Shown: positions 49,501 to 62,700, numbered from the stretch's first letter. The stretch: 64,000 nucleotides of DNA from Phoenix dactylifera (GCF_009389715.1 NC_052392.1:38993410-39057409); one strand, 5' to 3'. Made by a program: numbers and translations. Notes: generated by a model not told the origin, from the letters alone.

Positions 49501-51770
49501 TGGTCCCCGAAGAGTCTTGATTTAGTGCATAGCTTCTACATGTGGAGCATCACCCAGGAAAGGAATTATATCCATATTAACAAAGTTTGTAACATTTGGA
49601 TTTGATGGTAGTCCAATAAAGAAAAATTGACCTACTCAACCACGACAATGGAGCTGTGGTCCTAACTTGATAAGGACATAGCAACTATACTTCGGAGACC
49701 TTGTCATGCAATTACTCCATCATGTATTCACCATGGATAAGTACACAAGAAGATGGAAAAGATGGAAGAACCACGCAAAATTATGTCATTAAAGCCATTC
49801 AGGTGAATGCGTGTAAATTTTCTTCTCTTTGATCTACATTTATACGTAATGTGATATCAAAGTCTTACTTATATATGCTAAGTTCTTGCTTTAAAATACT
49901 AGGAAGGCTTGACAGCATGCAATCATTCAAATCAAAAACAAGAGAGATAATAGATTGTTTCATAGCTAAGTTTTTTCAACAAGTAAATATAGTGATACAA
50001 ATAGACAATGCAATTAAAAGACAGCATATTTTTTTTGTTTCCAGAAAACCATTGTGGAATTTTCTAAGCCTTCCCTTCTAATATGGAACATGTTCATAGC
50101 AATGTTAGAAGTATATGACTATCTTATATAAGCCTACAGCAATCTTGAAATTGTTGAGTTACGCAGAGCCGTAGCTCAAATTACACAGAATTATGAGTCC
50201 AGTCTAAATTAGTGGCTTCTGCTAAGGATTAGAATGTTTCTCCTAATTATAGAGCAAGAAGATCTCTTGTATTTAGCAATGTTATTTCAAGTTGGACGTT
50301 ATGCTCGCTCTGAATTGGCTCCTACTCAGCTACATAAGTCAGTCCATGACACATGCATGGTCCTAAACATGTCATTAGATGTACCTTCAATTTAGTATTT
50401 CTTGGTAAATGAAGGAAAACTTGCCGAATGTTTAAGTAATTAAGTTACCTTGCCATATGTGATGCATTACATGCAAAGAAACTATCCATAAGGTGGCTTA
50501 TATTGGAAATTGAAATTCCCCAGAGAATCTATGCATTCATATTCGTTCATCCCTTGATTGTATTTTCAAGAAAAGGCTTGAATTTTAGGCAACATACGTA
50601 TTTTTTTTCCATATTTGTTTGTTTTACATTTCCAGGTACTCAATGATATGATCCATATAGAGTTTCTACCATTTTATCTTAAAAAAAAAAAGAAGGAAAA
50701 TCCAATATAATTTACAGCATTGCTGAATTTGTGTATTCTGAACCATGACTTTCAAAAAATTTAATACATGATCCTAGTTAAATTTTTATATCAAGTTATA
50801 ATTAGTTTGTATTGCTATACTCACTAGGAAAAGTATAATTATGGATTGTTCTTATGCATTGTTGCTTTTCTTAGTGTTTTTCTGTTAGGAAAACAAAAAA
50901 TATAAAAATGAAAATGAGGGAAGCACAATGTTAAAGAGTAACAAAACTTCATGATACAACCTTGAAAGTTTGTGATGGATACAATATCCATAGATATTTG
51001 TTCTTGTTAGCCATAAGAATATACAAGCACATGAGGGTAGCAGATGGTATGCCAACATGACGATATCACTACAATAACATGACGATATAGTGATGATTTT
51101 TTCATTAACCTAAGCAATATTTTAGTTTTGATTTTCTGCAAACATGGATGTGTTTTCATTGTTTTTGACATACAAAAATCCCTTGGCGCTCATAGGGCAT
51201 CATGTTAATTATCAAACATGATAATGTAGTAATAAAAGCTACGTCTAATTGCACTTGTGCTGACTCGAGCATATCTGCGCATATCCTCGCTCAAACAAGG
51301 AGAAGATATTGCATAGCATTATTTTAATGTTAAGCACGAACATTCAAGAACCAGATTTCTTGGCCAATGGAATGAAGCAGGAATGCATATAATGTGATAA
51401 CAACAAATATATGGAAGTTTTAATATTTTAAAAATACATGCGAGAAAACTATTAATGGATGAAAGAAATGAATAGAAAGAAAAACATTTAAAGAGAGAAA
51501 AAAATAAAAAAAAGGTGGCATGCATCCTTATTTTACCTTCCATTGAAATGATTTCTTGTGCACCATGTCACCTGTTCCATGTATAATGAATCAAGAAAAG
51601 CATGTGGCAAGAATTGCCAAGCCAAGCTTAAATAAGGTTTTGTTACTTTTAAGATCCAAACTCTCTTCATCCTATAGTTATACAAGAATCTTAGTCTAGT
51701 TAGCAAGTTTCCTTTCTCACTTCATTCCTACACCTAACCACAATCTGAGAAGGAATACGGCATGGGGAGG
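46561..51770. other. Intergenic DNA upstream of the AGL11-type MADS gene
   Basis: Around 47664-47900 the text TGTAACAACTCGAGACTTCACC through TATAAGTACCCAAG and ACCGATGTGGGACTAA has a TATA-like box and the look of a solo LTR or similar repeat; its ends were not determined. There is a GA microsatellite at about 48560-48580. A minus-strand 74-codon frame (48366-48142) looks protein-like in composition but has no domain I recognise. Confidence 0.35.
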
Positions 51771-51835
51771 TCACGTGCGGAGGAGGTGCTACCGATCGTT
51801 TTCACCCTACCGCGCGCTATTCAGACCTCGAAGGT

Positions 51836-51858
51836 CCCCCCCCCTCCCCCCCCCCCAC
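51836..51858. repeat. Poly-C tract
   Basis: 23 bases that are all C except one T, just upstream of the GA-rich leader of the AGL11-type gene. Confidence 0.9.
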
Positions 51859-51899
51859 CACTTCCCGGTCAACTGTTCCACCGCAACTCCTCAATCTCC

Positions 51900-53134
51900 C
51901 TATAATCGCTCCAATAACGACAAAAGGATGAAGCTAACTCGTGACATTATTATTGCCAAGATGGAGCAACATGACTCCATCCGGCGGTACAACTTACCCG
52001 GCCACCCCGCCCTCCACTCTTTAAGAGGAAAGCCACCAGATCCGATGCCAATTGCATGCAGTGGAGAGAGAGAGAGAGAGAGCTGAGCTCCCTTCTTTTC
52101 CCTCGGAATTCGCGGTGTTGGACTTCCCGTTCCCTTCCGGCGTGGAAGCTGAGTTCCTGGAGTGGTAAACTCCCCAGTTTTTCTTTCTTTTTTTCAAGAA
52201 CAATCTCTTTCTTTCTTCTTTCTTTGTTTTTCAATGATAATACCGGAATTAGGGGTTGCTAGAAATCGTAAGGAGTTATTTTTATCGCTCTTCGTTTTTT
52301 TTTTTTTTGCTGGATCTCCGGCGATCTTGTTGCTGATCTCGTCTGTTTTTTAACGATCGTTGCATCAGCAACAAAATGGGACTTTGTTCCCGCTTCTCGC
52401 TAGATTTGCTCCAGGAAAACAGTATCTTTGTCGGATCGGATCGTTTGCTCCGTGTCCAAGTTCTTGACTCTAGTTTCTAGGGTTATGTTCTCACATGTTC
52501 TTGAATATATCTTTGTCAAAAGAAATAGTTTTTTTTTTCTTTCCTTCTGATGGTTTCATTTTTTTCTCTAAGAAAAATTCTTTCCTCCATGTATTTTGGT
52601 TGCCCTAATTCTTTTTTTTTTTCGGTTGTTTTTTTGTGTTTGTTGGTTTCCTCTCTTGCTCTAAAAGAAAGATCTGCAAGCAAAAATGTTACTGGAATCG
52701 AGATTTGAGCTGTGAATCTCCTTCTTACACCGTTTTATTTGTCACACACTTTCTTTTCCGAACCCTAACCATTCAAATATTCTTTTACTTCAAACTGATG
52801 TTTATTACTTGTGGGTTTTTTTTCTTCTCCCGCTGTAGTTGTTTCTGATCAGTTTACCATAATTATTTGCTAGAAATAACACCAAGATTGAGCTTGTGGA
52901 GCATTAGTTCAACCTAAAGTTCCCATCTTTTCTTTCTTTCTATATATCTTTTATTTTTTTTGTTGCTTTTAATTTTTCCTGAATACCTTTTGATGTGTGG
53001 AAAATAATATGTCAATATGTGAAGGTTTAGGTCATGTTGGTCCCGTTATTTCATTTATGTTTTAGAAAACTTTTTTTTTTCTTCGTTCTTGGCAATCTAG
53101 ATCAACTTCAGCAGATAGAGGAGAAAGAGAGATC
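51900..53134 (+). other. Putative 5' leader exon and leader intron of the AGL11-type gene
   Basis: A GC-rich stretch ends at a donor GAGTG/GTAAAC (GT at 52165-52166). A T-rich, stop-filled intron follows to an acceptor at CTTCAG (53111) or CAGCAG (53114), 20-23 bases before the ATG. A leader intron directly before the MADS exon is usual in AGAMOUS-clade genes and often carries regulatory sites. Transcript start unknown. Confidence 0.5.
52061..52083 (+). promoter_or_regulatory. GA-repeat in the leader of the AGL11-type MADS gene
   Basis: GGAGAGAGAGAGAGAGAGAG in the putative 5' leader exon. In Arabidopsis, GA-rich elements in the STK (AGL11) regulatory region are bound by BASIC PENTACYSTEINE proteins. 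Position and content fit such a site here; binding is inferred. Confidence 0.45.
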
Positions 53135-53316
53135 ATGGGGAGGGGAAAGATTGAGATCAAGAGGATCGAGAACACCACAAGCCGGCAGGTCACTTTCTGC
53201 AAGCGCCGAAATGGACTGCTGAAAAAAGCCTATGAATTGTCCGTCCTTTGTGATGCTGAGGTTGCCCTTATCGTCTTCTCCAGCCGGGGCCGCCTCTATG
53301 AGGACGCCAATAACAG
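53135..53316 (+). CDS. AGAMOUS/AGL11 (SEEDSTICK/SHELL)-clade MADS-box gene, first coding exon only
   Basis: A 182-nt exon, the usual length for MIKC exon 1, runs from ATG (context GATCATGGGG) to AACAG/GTATGAG and encodes 60 residues plus two bases. [40 protein letters not shown] and [20 protein letters not shown] match AG/STK-clade MADS domains essentially residue for residue. [10 protein letters not shown] is as in palm SHELL/AGL11-type proteins, but C- and D-class genes cannot be separated from exon 1. Leu28 and Lys30, changed in oil-palm thin-shell alleles (L28P, K30N), are intact. Residue 57 is Asp (GAC, 53303-53305) where relatives have Tyr (LYEYANN). No linker or K-domain exon was found in 53317-64000. 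The gene therefore either has a first intron over 10 kb holding the CACTA element, or is a truncated copy. Confidence 0.82.
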
Positions 53317-54341
53317 GTATGAGGTTATTATGATGTCTTCTCTTCCTAATTTGCTCATCCCTTCTGATATCGAGTTTTATGGCTTTATTTGTTCTATGGC
53401 CAAGCCAAATTCTTTTTAAGGTTCTAGCTTGTTAGTGATTGAAGTATTGCTCCTCTTTCATATGCTTCCTTTTCATCCCCGATCCAAATGGATTTTTTAT
53501 TATTTAAAATCCCCTTTCATATTGTCACATTTAATTCAGCTTTTATTATTAATATTATTATTGTTGTTGTTGTTGTTATTTTGCTTTGGGATCAGCTTGT
53601 TGTTAAGATTTTTAATAGGAAGGAATGATCGAGTGATAGAGGAAGAGTTTTTTTTGACTCGTTATCTCCCTTTCTGGTGAAGAGAAGGGCAATTAAAAAG
53701 GGTTTGAGATTTGCTTACATTCTTGTGATATGAATTCTATCTCTACACGACTTTCTACTCTAGTATTAGAATAGATGTATTACTCTAAGCCGTTTCTTGG
53801 GATGGAAAGAAAGAAACAATGAAGTAAAGCTTATTAATCTGTCTTTACACGTTCTTCTTCTAATAGTATATATGCTCGTTATTTTCTCATAGTCTCTCTT
53901 ATTCTATGCCACTTTGGCTTCAGACTTACACCGGAAGATTAAGATGGATAATATTATGTCTTGCATCCTTGCAAGGTGTTTGGAGTGAATAGCTTCTCTA
54001 GCTGTTGTCTTGGCATAGGATTTCTTTTCCGACGTACCCATGTTTTGTTAAGGAAACTTTGTAGTTGATTCTTCGATTATAACCTTTTCCAAAGGGACTC
54101 CACGAAATGACGATATCTCCAGTCGTTTCAATAGACTTCCTGTCATGTTTCTCTAAAAAATTAGACTTCCTATCATGAAAAGCGTAAATTCTAGCCCTCT
54201 AACCAATACACGTACGGTATTTATTATGGGTTTACATTTTAAGGTTTTCTTCTTCCCTTCCCTTCCTCTTTGCCTTTGCCTTTCTTGTGTTACACTTTTG
54301 GCTTGTCAATCTGCAGTACTTTCTAGCCATCTCTCTCTCTC

Positions 54342-54383
<42 letters not shown>

Positions 54384-56685
54384 CCCCTATACATGTAACT
54401 AATTCCCTCAAAAGGTCTCCAATTGTTCGAGCACCTCCTGTATTTTTTCAATGGAAAGAGGAGCTCCTAAATGGACTGCATTCTAATGATATGGGAAAAT
54501 GAGCCAGATATCTGTTCATCAATCATTTAGCGGACAAGGAGCACCCCTCCCTTCATTTATGAGTTATTTATAAGTTGAAGCTTCCTGAAAGCCAATTCGC
54601 TTTTCAGTTTTCACTGTTAAAGCAAGTCATAAATTTTTTCTGGTCTTTAAACCTTCTGATATATATGGAGATGGAAACTGTTCTTCTCCCTACGGGATTT
54701 CTCTTCTGGTGCTAAGCGGCTCAAACCCATCAACCATGTGTACCTTCCTCTTTTATGGGCGGTTGCTTGTCTTCGGACACCTGTGCAGGGTGAAGATGAT
54801 CACTTTTGAATGGAGAGCTCATTGTGACTGGTTATGAGATATTTCTTGGGCCCCGTGCCTTCGATGTCATCTCCCACAACTAGGTGTTCATCATAGCTTT
54901 TTTTTAGCTTTCTTCCTTACAAATTCCTCTCAGGTTCTTTCTTGCATCTTGTCATGCATTTAGCTTCATTGTCAGCGTTGAGGAAACAAAGGTTGACAGA
55001 AGAGGACTAGGAGCCCAATCAAGACTAGATTTACCTGGGCGAAACTGCAGCCTTCTGTGCTCACTCGAAATAGGAACAAGGAAAATGTAGATTTTTTTTT
55101 TCCTTTTCGTATGATAACTATAATCTAAGAAAGATTTTAAAACCTCACATGTAATCATCTCATGTTCAACCATTGTGTTGCACCCAAAGAAGTTTCTCTG
55201 TGTCATGACGAGCAATACTTTTCCACGTATCTGGCACAATATTGGAATGGATGAAATGATTTAGCGTCTGTATACTAGATTTTACTGTGTACGTAAAGAA
55301 GGTAGCTTTACACGGCATGACATTATCTCTGTTCTTCTTTAGTGTCCTCTCTGATAACCGGTTTTATGTACAGGTATACTCTTACAAGCCTTTGGAGAGA
55401 ATGTGAATGTGTATTTTGGGCAACCAAGTATATTTTACGAAAAAAAATGTTAGAGATTGTCTCGAACTGGTATACCAGCACATTCCTCCAATGTGTTTAC
55501 ATAAAAGAAGCAAAAGTCAGATAAAAATAATAATAAGCGACAAAGATCATGAAAGGACTAAAACATTAGTAGGGTTATAAACTTATAACAATAATAACAA
55601 CAGGAGCAACAACAATGGTAACAACAATAAAAATAGCAATGCTCAATATAAAAATTATTGTTAACAATTAAAAAAGGAAAATATACTAAAATATTTCATA
55701 AACTTTCAAGTGGACGCAAATCAAGGGGCACTAATGCATTCATGAAAGGTTGCTAGCTTTGATCCATGGCTGCAATGTGTGTAGAACAGCATACTAGCTA
55801 GAATAGATCAAACACGTTGGTCCAAGATCCAGAGCAAACACAAATTAAATCAAGCAAAAAAGATAATAGGAAAAAATAAAAATAAAAAATAAAAGCCAAA
55901 ACAATAAGTTTGGCTCCTCTCAATAAAGAAGCATTAAGCATCTCCAAAATACTTTTCCTCACCAAAAAAAATTCTTTCCATTTCTTTACGTAAGTTTCTC
56001 ATTCTCTCTGTTTATAAAGCCACACTCTCCCTCCAACTATAAAAAAAACATCAGCATCTCCTACTGATAAAGATGTCAATATCTCACTCTAACTAAAAAC
56101 TTAACCCAAATATATTAAATCTAAGGCTCAACATAACTAAAATAGACCAGTACTAAAAGACAAACTATTCCAACTAGCATTGGAATAAGAAATAAAAATA
56201 AACTAGGAATAGAATCTTTGTACGAAAGGACAAGCGATGGACTTCCAACATTGTATACTCTATACCATTTGCATGTTAATGGAAATCTCCTAAATTGCAT
56301 CTTAAATAAAATTAGCATGCATTTTATGAAGATAACTATGCTATTATTAGGTATCAAAACCTACTTAATATCTCCTAATTAAGATAAAATAGTTGTGTTG
56401 GGAATGAGATGGAGAGAAAGCACTTCATCTCTCATTTCTCCTCTCCGATTAATATTTCATTAAAAGGTTAAATTATTGGATCAAGGCCAGTTTGTCATTT
56501 ATCTTGTTTTAAAGAGTTGGTACCATTTCTCATAGAGAAACAACATTGTTTAAGAACAATAAACCCATGATTAGAGGAAATAAAAGGGATGTTACCGTTA
56601 TTGGATTAAAATCTTCGATTAGAGGACTTTGTTTGCTATTATAAACCATGATGATAATCAATATGCAATATAGTTTTGGTATGTT
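53317..56685. other. Probable first intron of the AGL11-type gene, upstream part
   Basis: T-rich near the exon, then AT-rich, with a (CT)n microsatellite at about 54331-54380. No exon resembling the IRSTIxRYKKA linker or later MADS exons on the plus strand. Confidence 0.45.
54331..54380. repeat. (CT)n microsatellite
   Basis: About 50 bp of CT dinucleotides with one CC interruption, in the presumed first intron of the AGL11-type gene. Confidence 0.95.
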
Positions 56686-56716
56686 CACTACCAGAAAACA
56701 CGCGTATAGTGACGGA
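56686..56716 (+). repeat. CACTA left terminal inverted repeat
   Basis: 31 bp, perfectly complementary to 63448-63478; the first mismatch comes at base 32. Preceded by target duplication GTT. Confidence 0.95.
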
Positions 56717-57235
56717 GATTCCCGTCACTATACCGTGTTTCCGGTTACTAATATGGAATTTGTGACCGGAGCTCCCGTCACTGACTTGGTTACAAAAACA
56801 CGCGTCACTAAATTCTCAGTGATGGCGGCGATTCCCGTCACTAACCTCCGTGACAGAACCGCCGTCACTAAGCCGTTACAAATTCAAGAATTAAATATTT
56901 AAGAAATTATGTATTTTCCGTCACTATCCAGTTGCGGAGTTAGTGACGAAGGTAACTTGGTCACTGATTTTGTCACAGAATGCGGTCACAAGTTTGGTCA
57001 CTAATCTGTCACAACCTTTAGTGACAGATTTAGTCGTCACAGACATGGTCACACATTTTGTCACTACATTTGTCATTAATCCCGTCACTGACCTAGTGAT
57101 AAGTTTACGGTCACTAATTGGTTACAAACGCGCTGAGCAAAATTAATTTTTATTGACCAAAATCCTGTCACTAAGTTTATGACTGCTCGTCACAATACTT
57201 GGTAAACAATTTAGTAACCAAAATTTGGTCACCGA
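56703..57235. repeat. CACTA left subterminal repeat array
   Basis: More than twenty copies of GTCAC(T/A) cores, many as CCGTCACTA or TTAGTGAC, in both orientations within about 530 bp. In En/Spm such short subterminal motifs are bound by TNPA to bring the two ends together. Confidence 0.85.
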
Positions 57236-57474
57236 TCACAATCTAATAACCTGGTACATTTGGTACATTGATTGGCTCATAATAATAATAATAGTAATAT
57301 CATTAATAGCAAAGGCATTCAACATTACGCAAAAGTCATTTTAAATGTCATTCAAAATTGGCATCAACATGTCCTGAATCCATCAAAATCAAAGTCTAAA
57401 AATATGTCATAAAGATCAACAGAGATTTCATTCCTCCTAAGAATGCAAAGACCTATCATCTAAGGCAAAAACAA

Positions 57475-59143
57475 TTATAATGAAGCATGATCAGCAGAAC
57501 CAGAATCACCATTACTCCCCCGATCTGCATGCCTTGGTCCAAAGCCAATCTCTTCTCTCATCTTTTGAAGAACCTCCTCTTGCCATTTTTTCTTTTCCTG
57601 CTCAAGAATACGTAGAAGGTCTTCATGAGTGTACAGCTCTGGAGCTTGACCTGTAGAGGTGGAAGCAGATGATGATTGCCCAATAATTCCAGTGAGATCC
57701 TCTAGGGGACTAAAGCCATAGACATGGCCATCAGTTGGGACACCAGTTGCCTCAAACCACAAGTCATAATCACGTGGAGGAGCATCTGAGGTGGAGGCAT
57801 CACCATATTTTTTGGAGTATTCAGCTGAATACTTTGCCTGCCAGTTGATTTAAAAGAAGAGAAAAATATTATGGTGGATCAAACAAGAGATAAACATGAG
57901 CAAGCTCAATAATATTTATGAATCATAAAAAAATTATACTTACCATGACAGCTTCACTTCTCTTATCTACATATCCTCCCATGCCTTGCTTTGTCTTATG
58001 CGTCCGACTAAAAGATTCAACTATTGTTGGCTCCCTACGTAACTTTAATTTCTACAAAAGAGAAAAGAAAAAATTCATTAACATATAATGGGCTAATTTA
58101 AGATGATTGAACAATAATATAAAAATTATTATAGAAATCTAATTGAATAAAGATATGTACCAATCGTTCGTCATGATTGACAAATGTGATTGATCCTCCA
58201 CAGTGTTTAGAGATGCTACCATTCTTCATGGTGTTTCTATTATTTTTGTTGGCTTCTGATTTCTTCTTCCATTTTGGGGAGATCCAAATATCAATTAGCT
58301 TATTCCAATTTTCTCTAGAGATCCAATTAGGGGGTTTATCACGGGCTTTATTTAAATCTCCTTTTGCTTCCAGAAGCTTTTGGCTTCTGACCCTCCCTAA
58401 TGAGGTTGTCAATCGTCGCTGACAATGCTTGTTCCAAACTTGATGCACATGATGCAATTGTCCTGGAAGAATTGTGTGTATCTCCTAACAATATATAGAT
58501 CGCAAGTAATCAGACTTACTATTTGCTAAGGGCAAAAGTTAATGATAAGAAATATAAATTAATTACATCACCTCAAATTTGTTCCACATTCCAACTTTAG
58601 CATGTGTAGGGACCTCCCTCCATGACAACCACGGACCATTGAAAAATTGGCGCATGATAGCAACAGCTTTGTGACTGACCTCATAATCAAGAAACCTGCA
58701 ATTTAAAAAATATTCATTAGAAAATAAATTAAATACTTTAAATGCAACAAACACATAAATTCAAATTAGTGATATAAGAAAGTGATATTTTCATACATTC
58801 CTCTTTTGCACCTAACAATCACTTTTCCATTTGCATCAACAGGGGCTTTAAGGGTTGGTTCTCGGCCATTGCTCTGTCTTGGATCAATTCCAAGTTCATC
58901 ATTCATCTGATCCTCATTCATTGTATCCTCATGATTTTGCACTGCACCATTCATTTCTTCATCATTTATTTCTTCATTTGCATCCAACTCTTCAATCATG
59001 TCCCCATCAGGAATGTAATCATCATCATCATGACATTCCTCGACACGCTCAGGCAACCTAGGAGGTTGAGGAGGAACTTGAGTAGCAGCCAGTATTAAAG
59101 CTGCTTTTCCATTACCTATTGCTTTCCCTTTTTTCTTGGCCAT
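57475..59143 (-). CDS. CACTA TNPA-like protein (Transposase_24, Ptta/En/Spm), five exons, intact
   Basis: Exons: 59143-58797, 58695-58572, 58484-58161, 58051-57944 and 57837-57475, with GT-AG introns in matching phase and 1266 nt open to TAA for 421 residues. The N terminus is basic (MAKKKGKAIGNGKAAL), then acidic (VEECHDDDDYIPDGDMIEEL). The middle has FFNGPWLSWREVPTHAKVGM and SPKWKKKSEANKNNRNTMKN with HCGGSITFVNHDERLKLKLR, the conserved Transposase_24 pattern. The C terminus has RTHKTKQGMGGYVDKRSEAV and a probable coiled-coil (HEDLLRILEQEKKKWQEEV). TNPA-type proteins bind subterminal motifs and, in maize, both help transposition and regulate it. The gene lies 180 bp downstream of TNP2 in the same orientation. 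An ATG at 59254, with KSKGKAT resembling this N terminus and a donor at 59226, may be an alternative first exon. Confidence 0.88.
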
Positions 59144-59323
59144 AACTGCACAACAATAAAAAGTTATAGTTATTTCACAATGTAAATGTCAACAAATTCA
59201 ATCAAAGTAAAGAACAATCGGTGGACCTGTTGCTTTCCCTTTGCTCTTTCTCATGTCTGCACAACTATAATTTATAAGTCTAAAATTAGTTATATTAACA
59301 TTTATAAATATGCATGTTGTATT

Positions 59324-62300
59324 TTAATCTTCCTCAGCCTCATGCTCCTCTTCCTCAGTTTGTTCATCTTCAAAATCTTCTTCTTCATCCTCAAGATCCT
59401 CTTCCATTTGGTTAGTTGTCAACTCAATTTCTGCTGCATCAATATCTTCTGCATCTCTATTAACACCAACCAAAATGTCTGGGTCATCAAGCTCATCTGT
59501 CATCGAGATTGGGGTAGGAATCCTGTAGTTTTCTTCTTGATAAAAATCAGAAAAATTTTCTTCTGTCCCACTAGGAAGGAACCTACCTCTAGCTTTTGTC
59601 TTAATTACTGTCCACCACAATCTTCGATTCTTCTTCTTACCTGGGTAACCAGTATAGAACACCTGATGTGCTTGTTGAGCTAATACAAACGGATCATTGG
59701 TTGGAAGTCTTAGTTTGTAATTGATCTCAACGAGGCCATGTTGAGAATGCACTTTCATACCCTTATCTCTGTCATACCAGTCACATTTGAATAACACTAC
59801 TTTATTACCAATCCCAAAATAGTCTAACTCGATAATGTCAACCAACATCCCATAATAGTCACTCTCAAAGTCATTGTAACTGCTTCCCTTAATGCACACA
59901 CCACTGTTGAAGGTTCTTTTATCCTTTCCATATTCTTTGGTGTGAAATCTGTACCCATTCACAAAGTAGCCTTTATAACATTTAACTTTATTTCCAGGGC
60001 CATATGATAGGTCCTTTAAGCGCCCATCAACATGATTTTTACTGTCATTAACCTAGCATAATAAAAATAATATCGTAAGAATAAATCAAGTGAAAGTCTA
60101 ATTTATTATTATATTTATGAATTTACAGCTCACATATGATCTAAACCAAGCCGGAAACTCCATTTCGCGTCGTCTTTTCAAATCAATTTGGCTTATATTT
60201 GGACAAGATTGCCGGATATAATCATCAAAATACCTACAAGACAAAAGCTATAATCACATATATTGTACTCCATATGCATTTTTAAGCATGATTATAATTA
60301 AGTACTTGTGTAACTTACTTTCCAAAAGGTTGAACCTCCACACAATTAAGAAGAACATATAACTCAGCAGCATTAAACTCCTGAGTAGTCAAATGCCTTG
60401 CAGAAGGTTTTTCAAAAGGTCGACCTTGATGAGTAAAAATGGATAGACGATCCACGAGATCAAACTCCCCTTCATCTTCATTACGGGGAACTTGATTTAA
60501 CCTCGTTTGTATAGAAGGCTCAAAATAATGCGAACAGAAAGTTGATATTTCTTCTATGATGTAAGCCTCGACAATAGAACCTTCAATCGATGCTCGATTC
60601 TTTACCTTCTACTTTATATCATGCATAAGCCTATAAATAAGATTAATATGTTAATTTCTCAAATTTAATGGATACAAAGAAACTATATTAATGGATTTAC
60701 AGAAATTGTTACCTTTCAAAGGGGTACATCCATCTGTACTGCACGGGCCCCCCAACCTTAGCTTCATAAGCTAGATGAACAGGTAAGTGCTCCATTGAGT
60801 CAAAAAATGCAGGAGGGAATATCTTCTCAAGTTTGCAGAGAGTTACCACAATATTTTTCTCAAGAACCTCCATATCTTGGACACGCAAAGTTGTGCTGCA
60901 TAAATCTCTAAAGTAACAGCTTAATTCTGTCAATGCATCCCACACTGGTGCTGGCAATACTTCACGGAATGCAATTGGAAGCAATCTCAGCATGAAAACA
61001 TGACAATCGTGACTTTTTAACCCGTAAAACTTATAATCATCCAGGTTAACACACTTCGATATGTTTGAAGCATATCCATCAGGCAGTCTTAACCCTTTCA
61101 CCCACTCGCAGACCTCCATTGCTTGGTCTTTGGACAATACATAGGAAGCTGGAGGCTTAACTAGCTTTCCATTAACAAATTGAATCCTCAACTTAGGACG
61201 CTTGCAATACAACTCCAAATCTTGCCTTGCTTTCACATTATCTTTAGTCTTCCCTTTTACATCCATACAAGTGTAAAATATATTGAGAAACACATTCCGA
61301 ACAATATGCAAGACATCTAAATTATGTCGAATAAGTAGTGTATGCCAATAGGGCAACTCCCAAAATATGCTCCTTTTCACCCAATTATGATCTTTACCGA
61401 ATCCAGGAATGGTGTGCTTAGGAGCTTTCAAACCAAAAGTTATATTAGGCAAAGCAGAGATCCTATTTTTCAACTCCTCACCAGACAGTCGACGAGGTGG
61501 GGGGTCTGTCTCTATTCTACCATTGAAGAAACTATCAACTTGGTATCTGTATGCATGGTCCATGGGCAAGAATTGACGATGGCAGTCAAAAAAAGAAGTC
61601 TTCCCACCATGTTGTAGTGTAAATGTTTTTGAGTTCTCCATACAATACGGGCAGGCCAACTTTCCATGCGTACTCCATCCTGAAAGCATGCCATATGCAG
61701 GAAAATCATTGATAGTCCATAATAAAACTGCCTTCATTTGAAAATTCTCTTTTCTAAAGATGTCATAAGTGGTGACCCCTACTTCCCATAATATTTTAAG
61801 TTCATCAATCAAAGGCCTAAGCAAGACATCAATACTTTTGCCAGGGCTCTTAGGTCCAGAAATGACTAAACTTAGAAAAATGTAGGGTCGTTTCATACAT
61901 ATTGATGGTGGAAGATTGTAAACTGTTACGAAAACTGGCCAACAAGAATAAGGACGAGCTGATTGGCTAAAGGGGTTAAATCCATCCGTACATAACCCAA
62001 GTCTAACATTACGAGGCTCGGTAGAAAAGGATGGATGAATGCGGTCAAAGTGCTTCCAAGCCTCCCCACAAGCAGGATGCACCATCTCATCTGAATCACC
62101 TCCCTTCACATGCCATGACATGAGTTCAGCCGTTCTGCTTGACATAAAAAGCCTCTGAAGTCTTGGTGTTATTGGAAGATATCGCAACCTTCTATAAGGA
62201 ACATCTTTTCTTCTACCACCACCATCATTTCTTCTGAGTTTATAACGAGGATGACCACAAATAGTACACTCAATCAAATTCTCTGTTTTCTTATAGAATA

Positions 62301-62700
62301 GCATATAATTATTCTCACAAACATCAATACTTGTATACTCCAACCCCAACTTCCGAAGCATCTTCTTTGATTGATAGAAATCAGAGGGCAGCTTCTCACT
62401 TTCCGGCAACATATTCTTCACTATTTTCATGATTCGATCATAGCAAGATATACTCATATTAAATTCAGACTTGCAATTTAATAATTGACTAATAGCAGAT
62501 AACTTAGAGTGTTTTTTACACCCTTCCCACAAAGGTACTTCTGCATCTTTCAACAAAGAATAAAAATCTGCAGCATCCTTGTTTGGCTCTTCCTCATGAT
62601 TAACTTCAAATGCACTTCTCAAATGAAGTTCCTCTTCTGGACCCATAGCTTCCATCACCATGGTTCTATATTGCTGACCATGTTCACAACCAATATCCAT
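59324..62700 (-). pseudogene. CACTA TNP2-type transposase, four exons with one internal stop
   Basis: Exons: 62700-60713 (1988 nt), 60630-60319 (312), 60233-60134 (100) and 60052-59324 (729). All junctions are GT-AG and phases fit, for 1043 codons. The 663-residue first open frame holds the transposase core (Transposase_21/tnp2 family). Aspartates of the likely catalytic set sit in LCTDGFNPF (about residue 239) and WTINDFPAYG (about 332), followed by a CPYC..H..H zinc-knuckle-like block and LDVLHIVRNVFLNIF. DUF4218 starts at LPVHLAYEAKVGGP and crosses into exon 2 (VKNRASIEGSIVEAYIIEE). DUF4216 is in exon 4 (VVLFKCDWYDRDKGMKVHSQ), then a strongly acidic tail. A TAG at 60609-60611 interrupts the DUF4218 motif just before KVKNRAS, where relatives have a sense codon; it is the only disruption seen. 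The N-terminal Transpos_assoc domain common in relatives is absent. TNP2-type proteins cut and insert the element. Confidence 0.9.
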
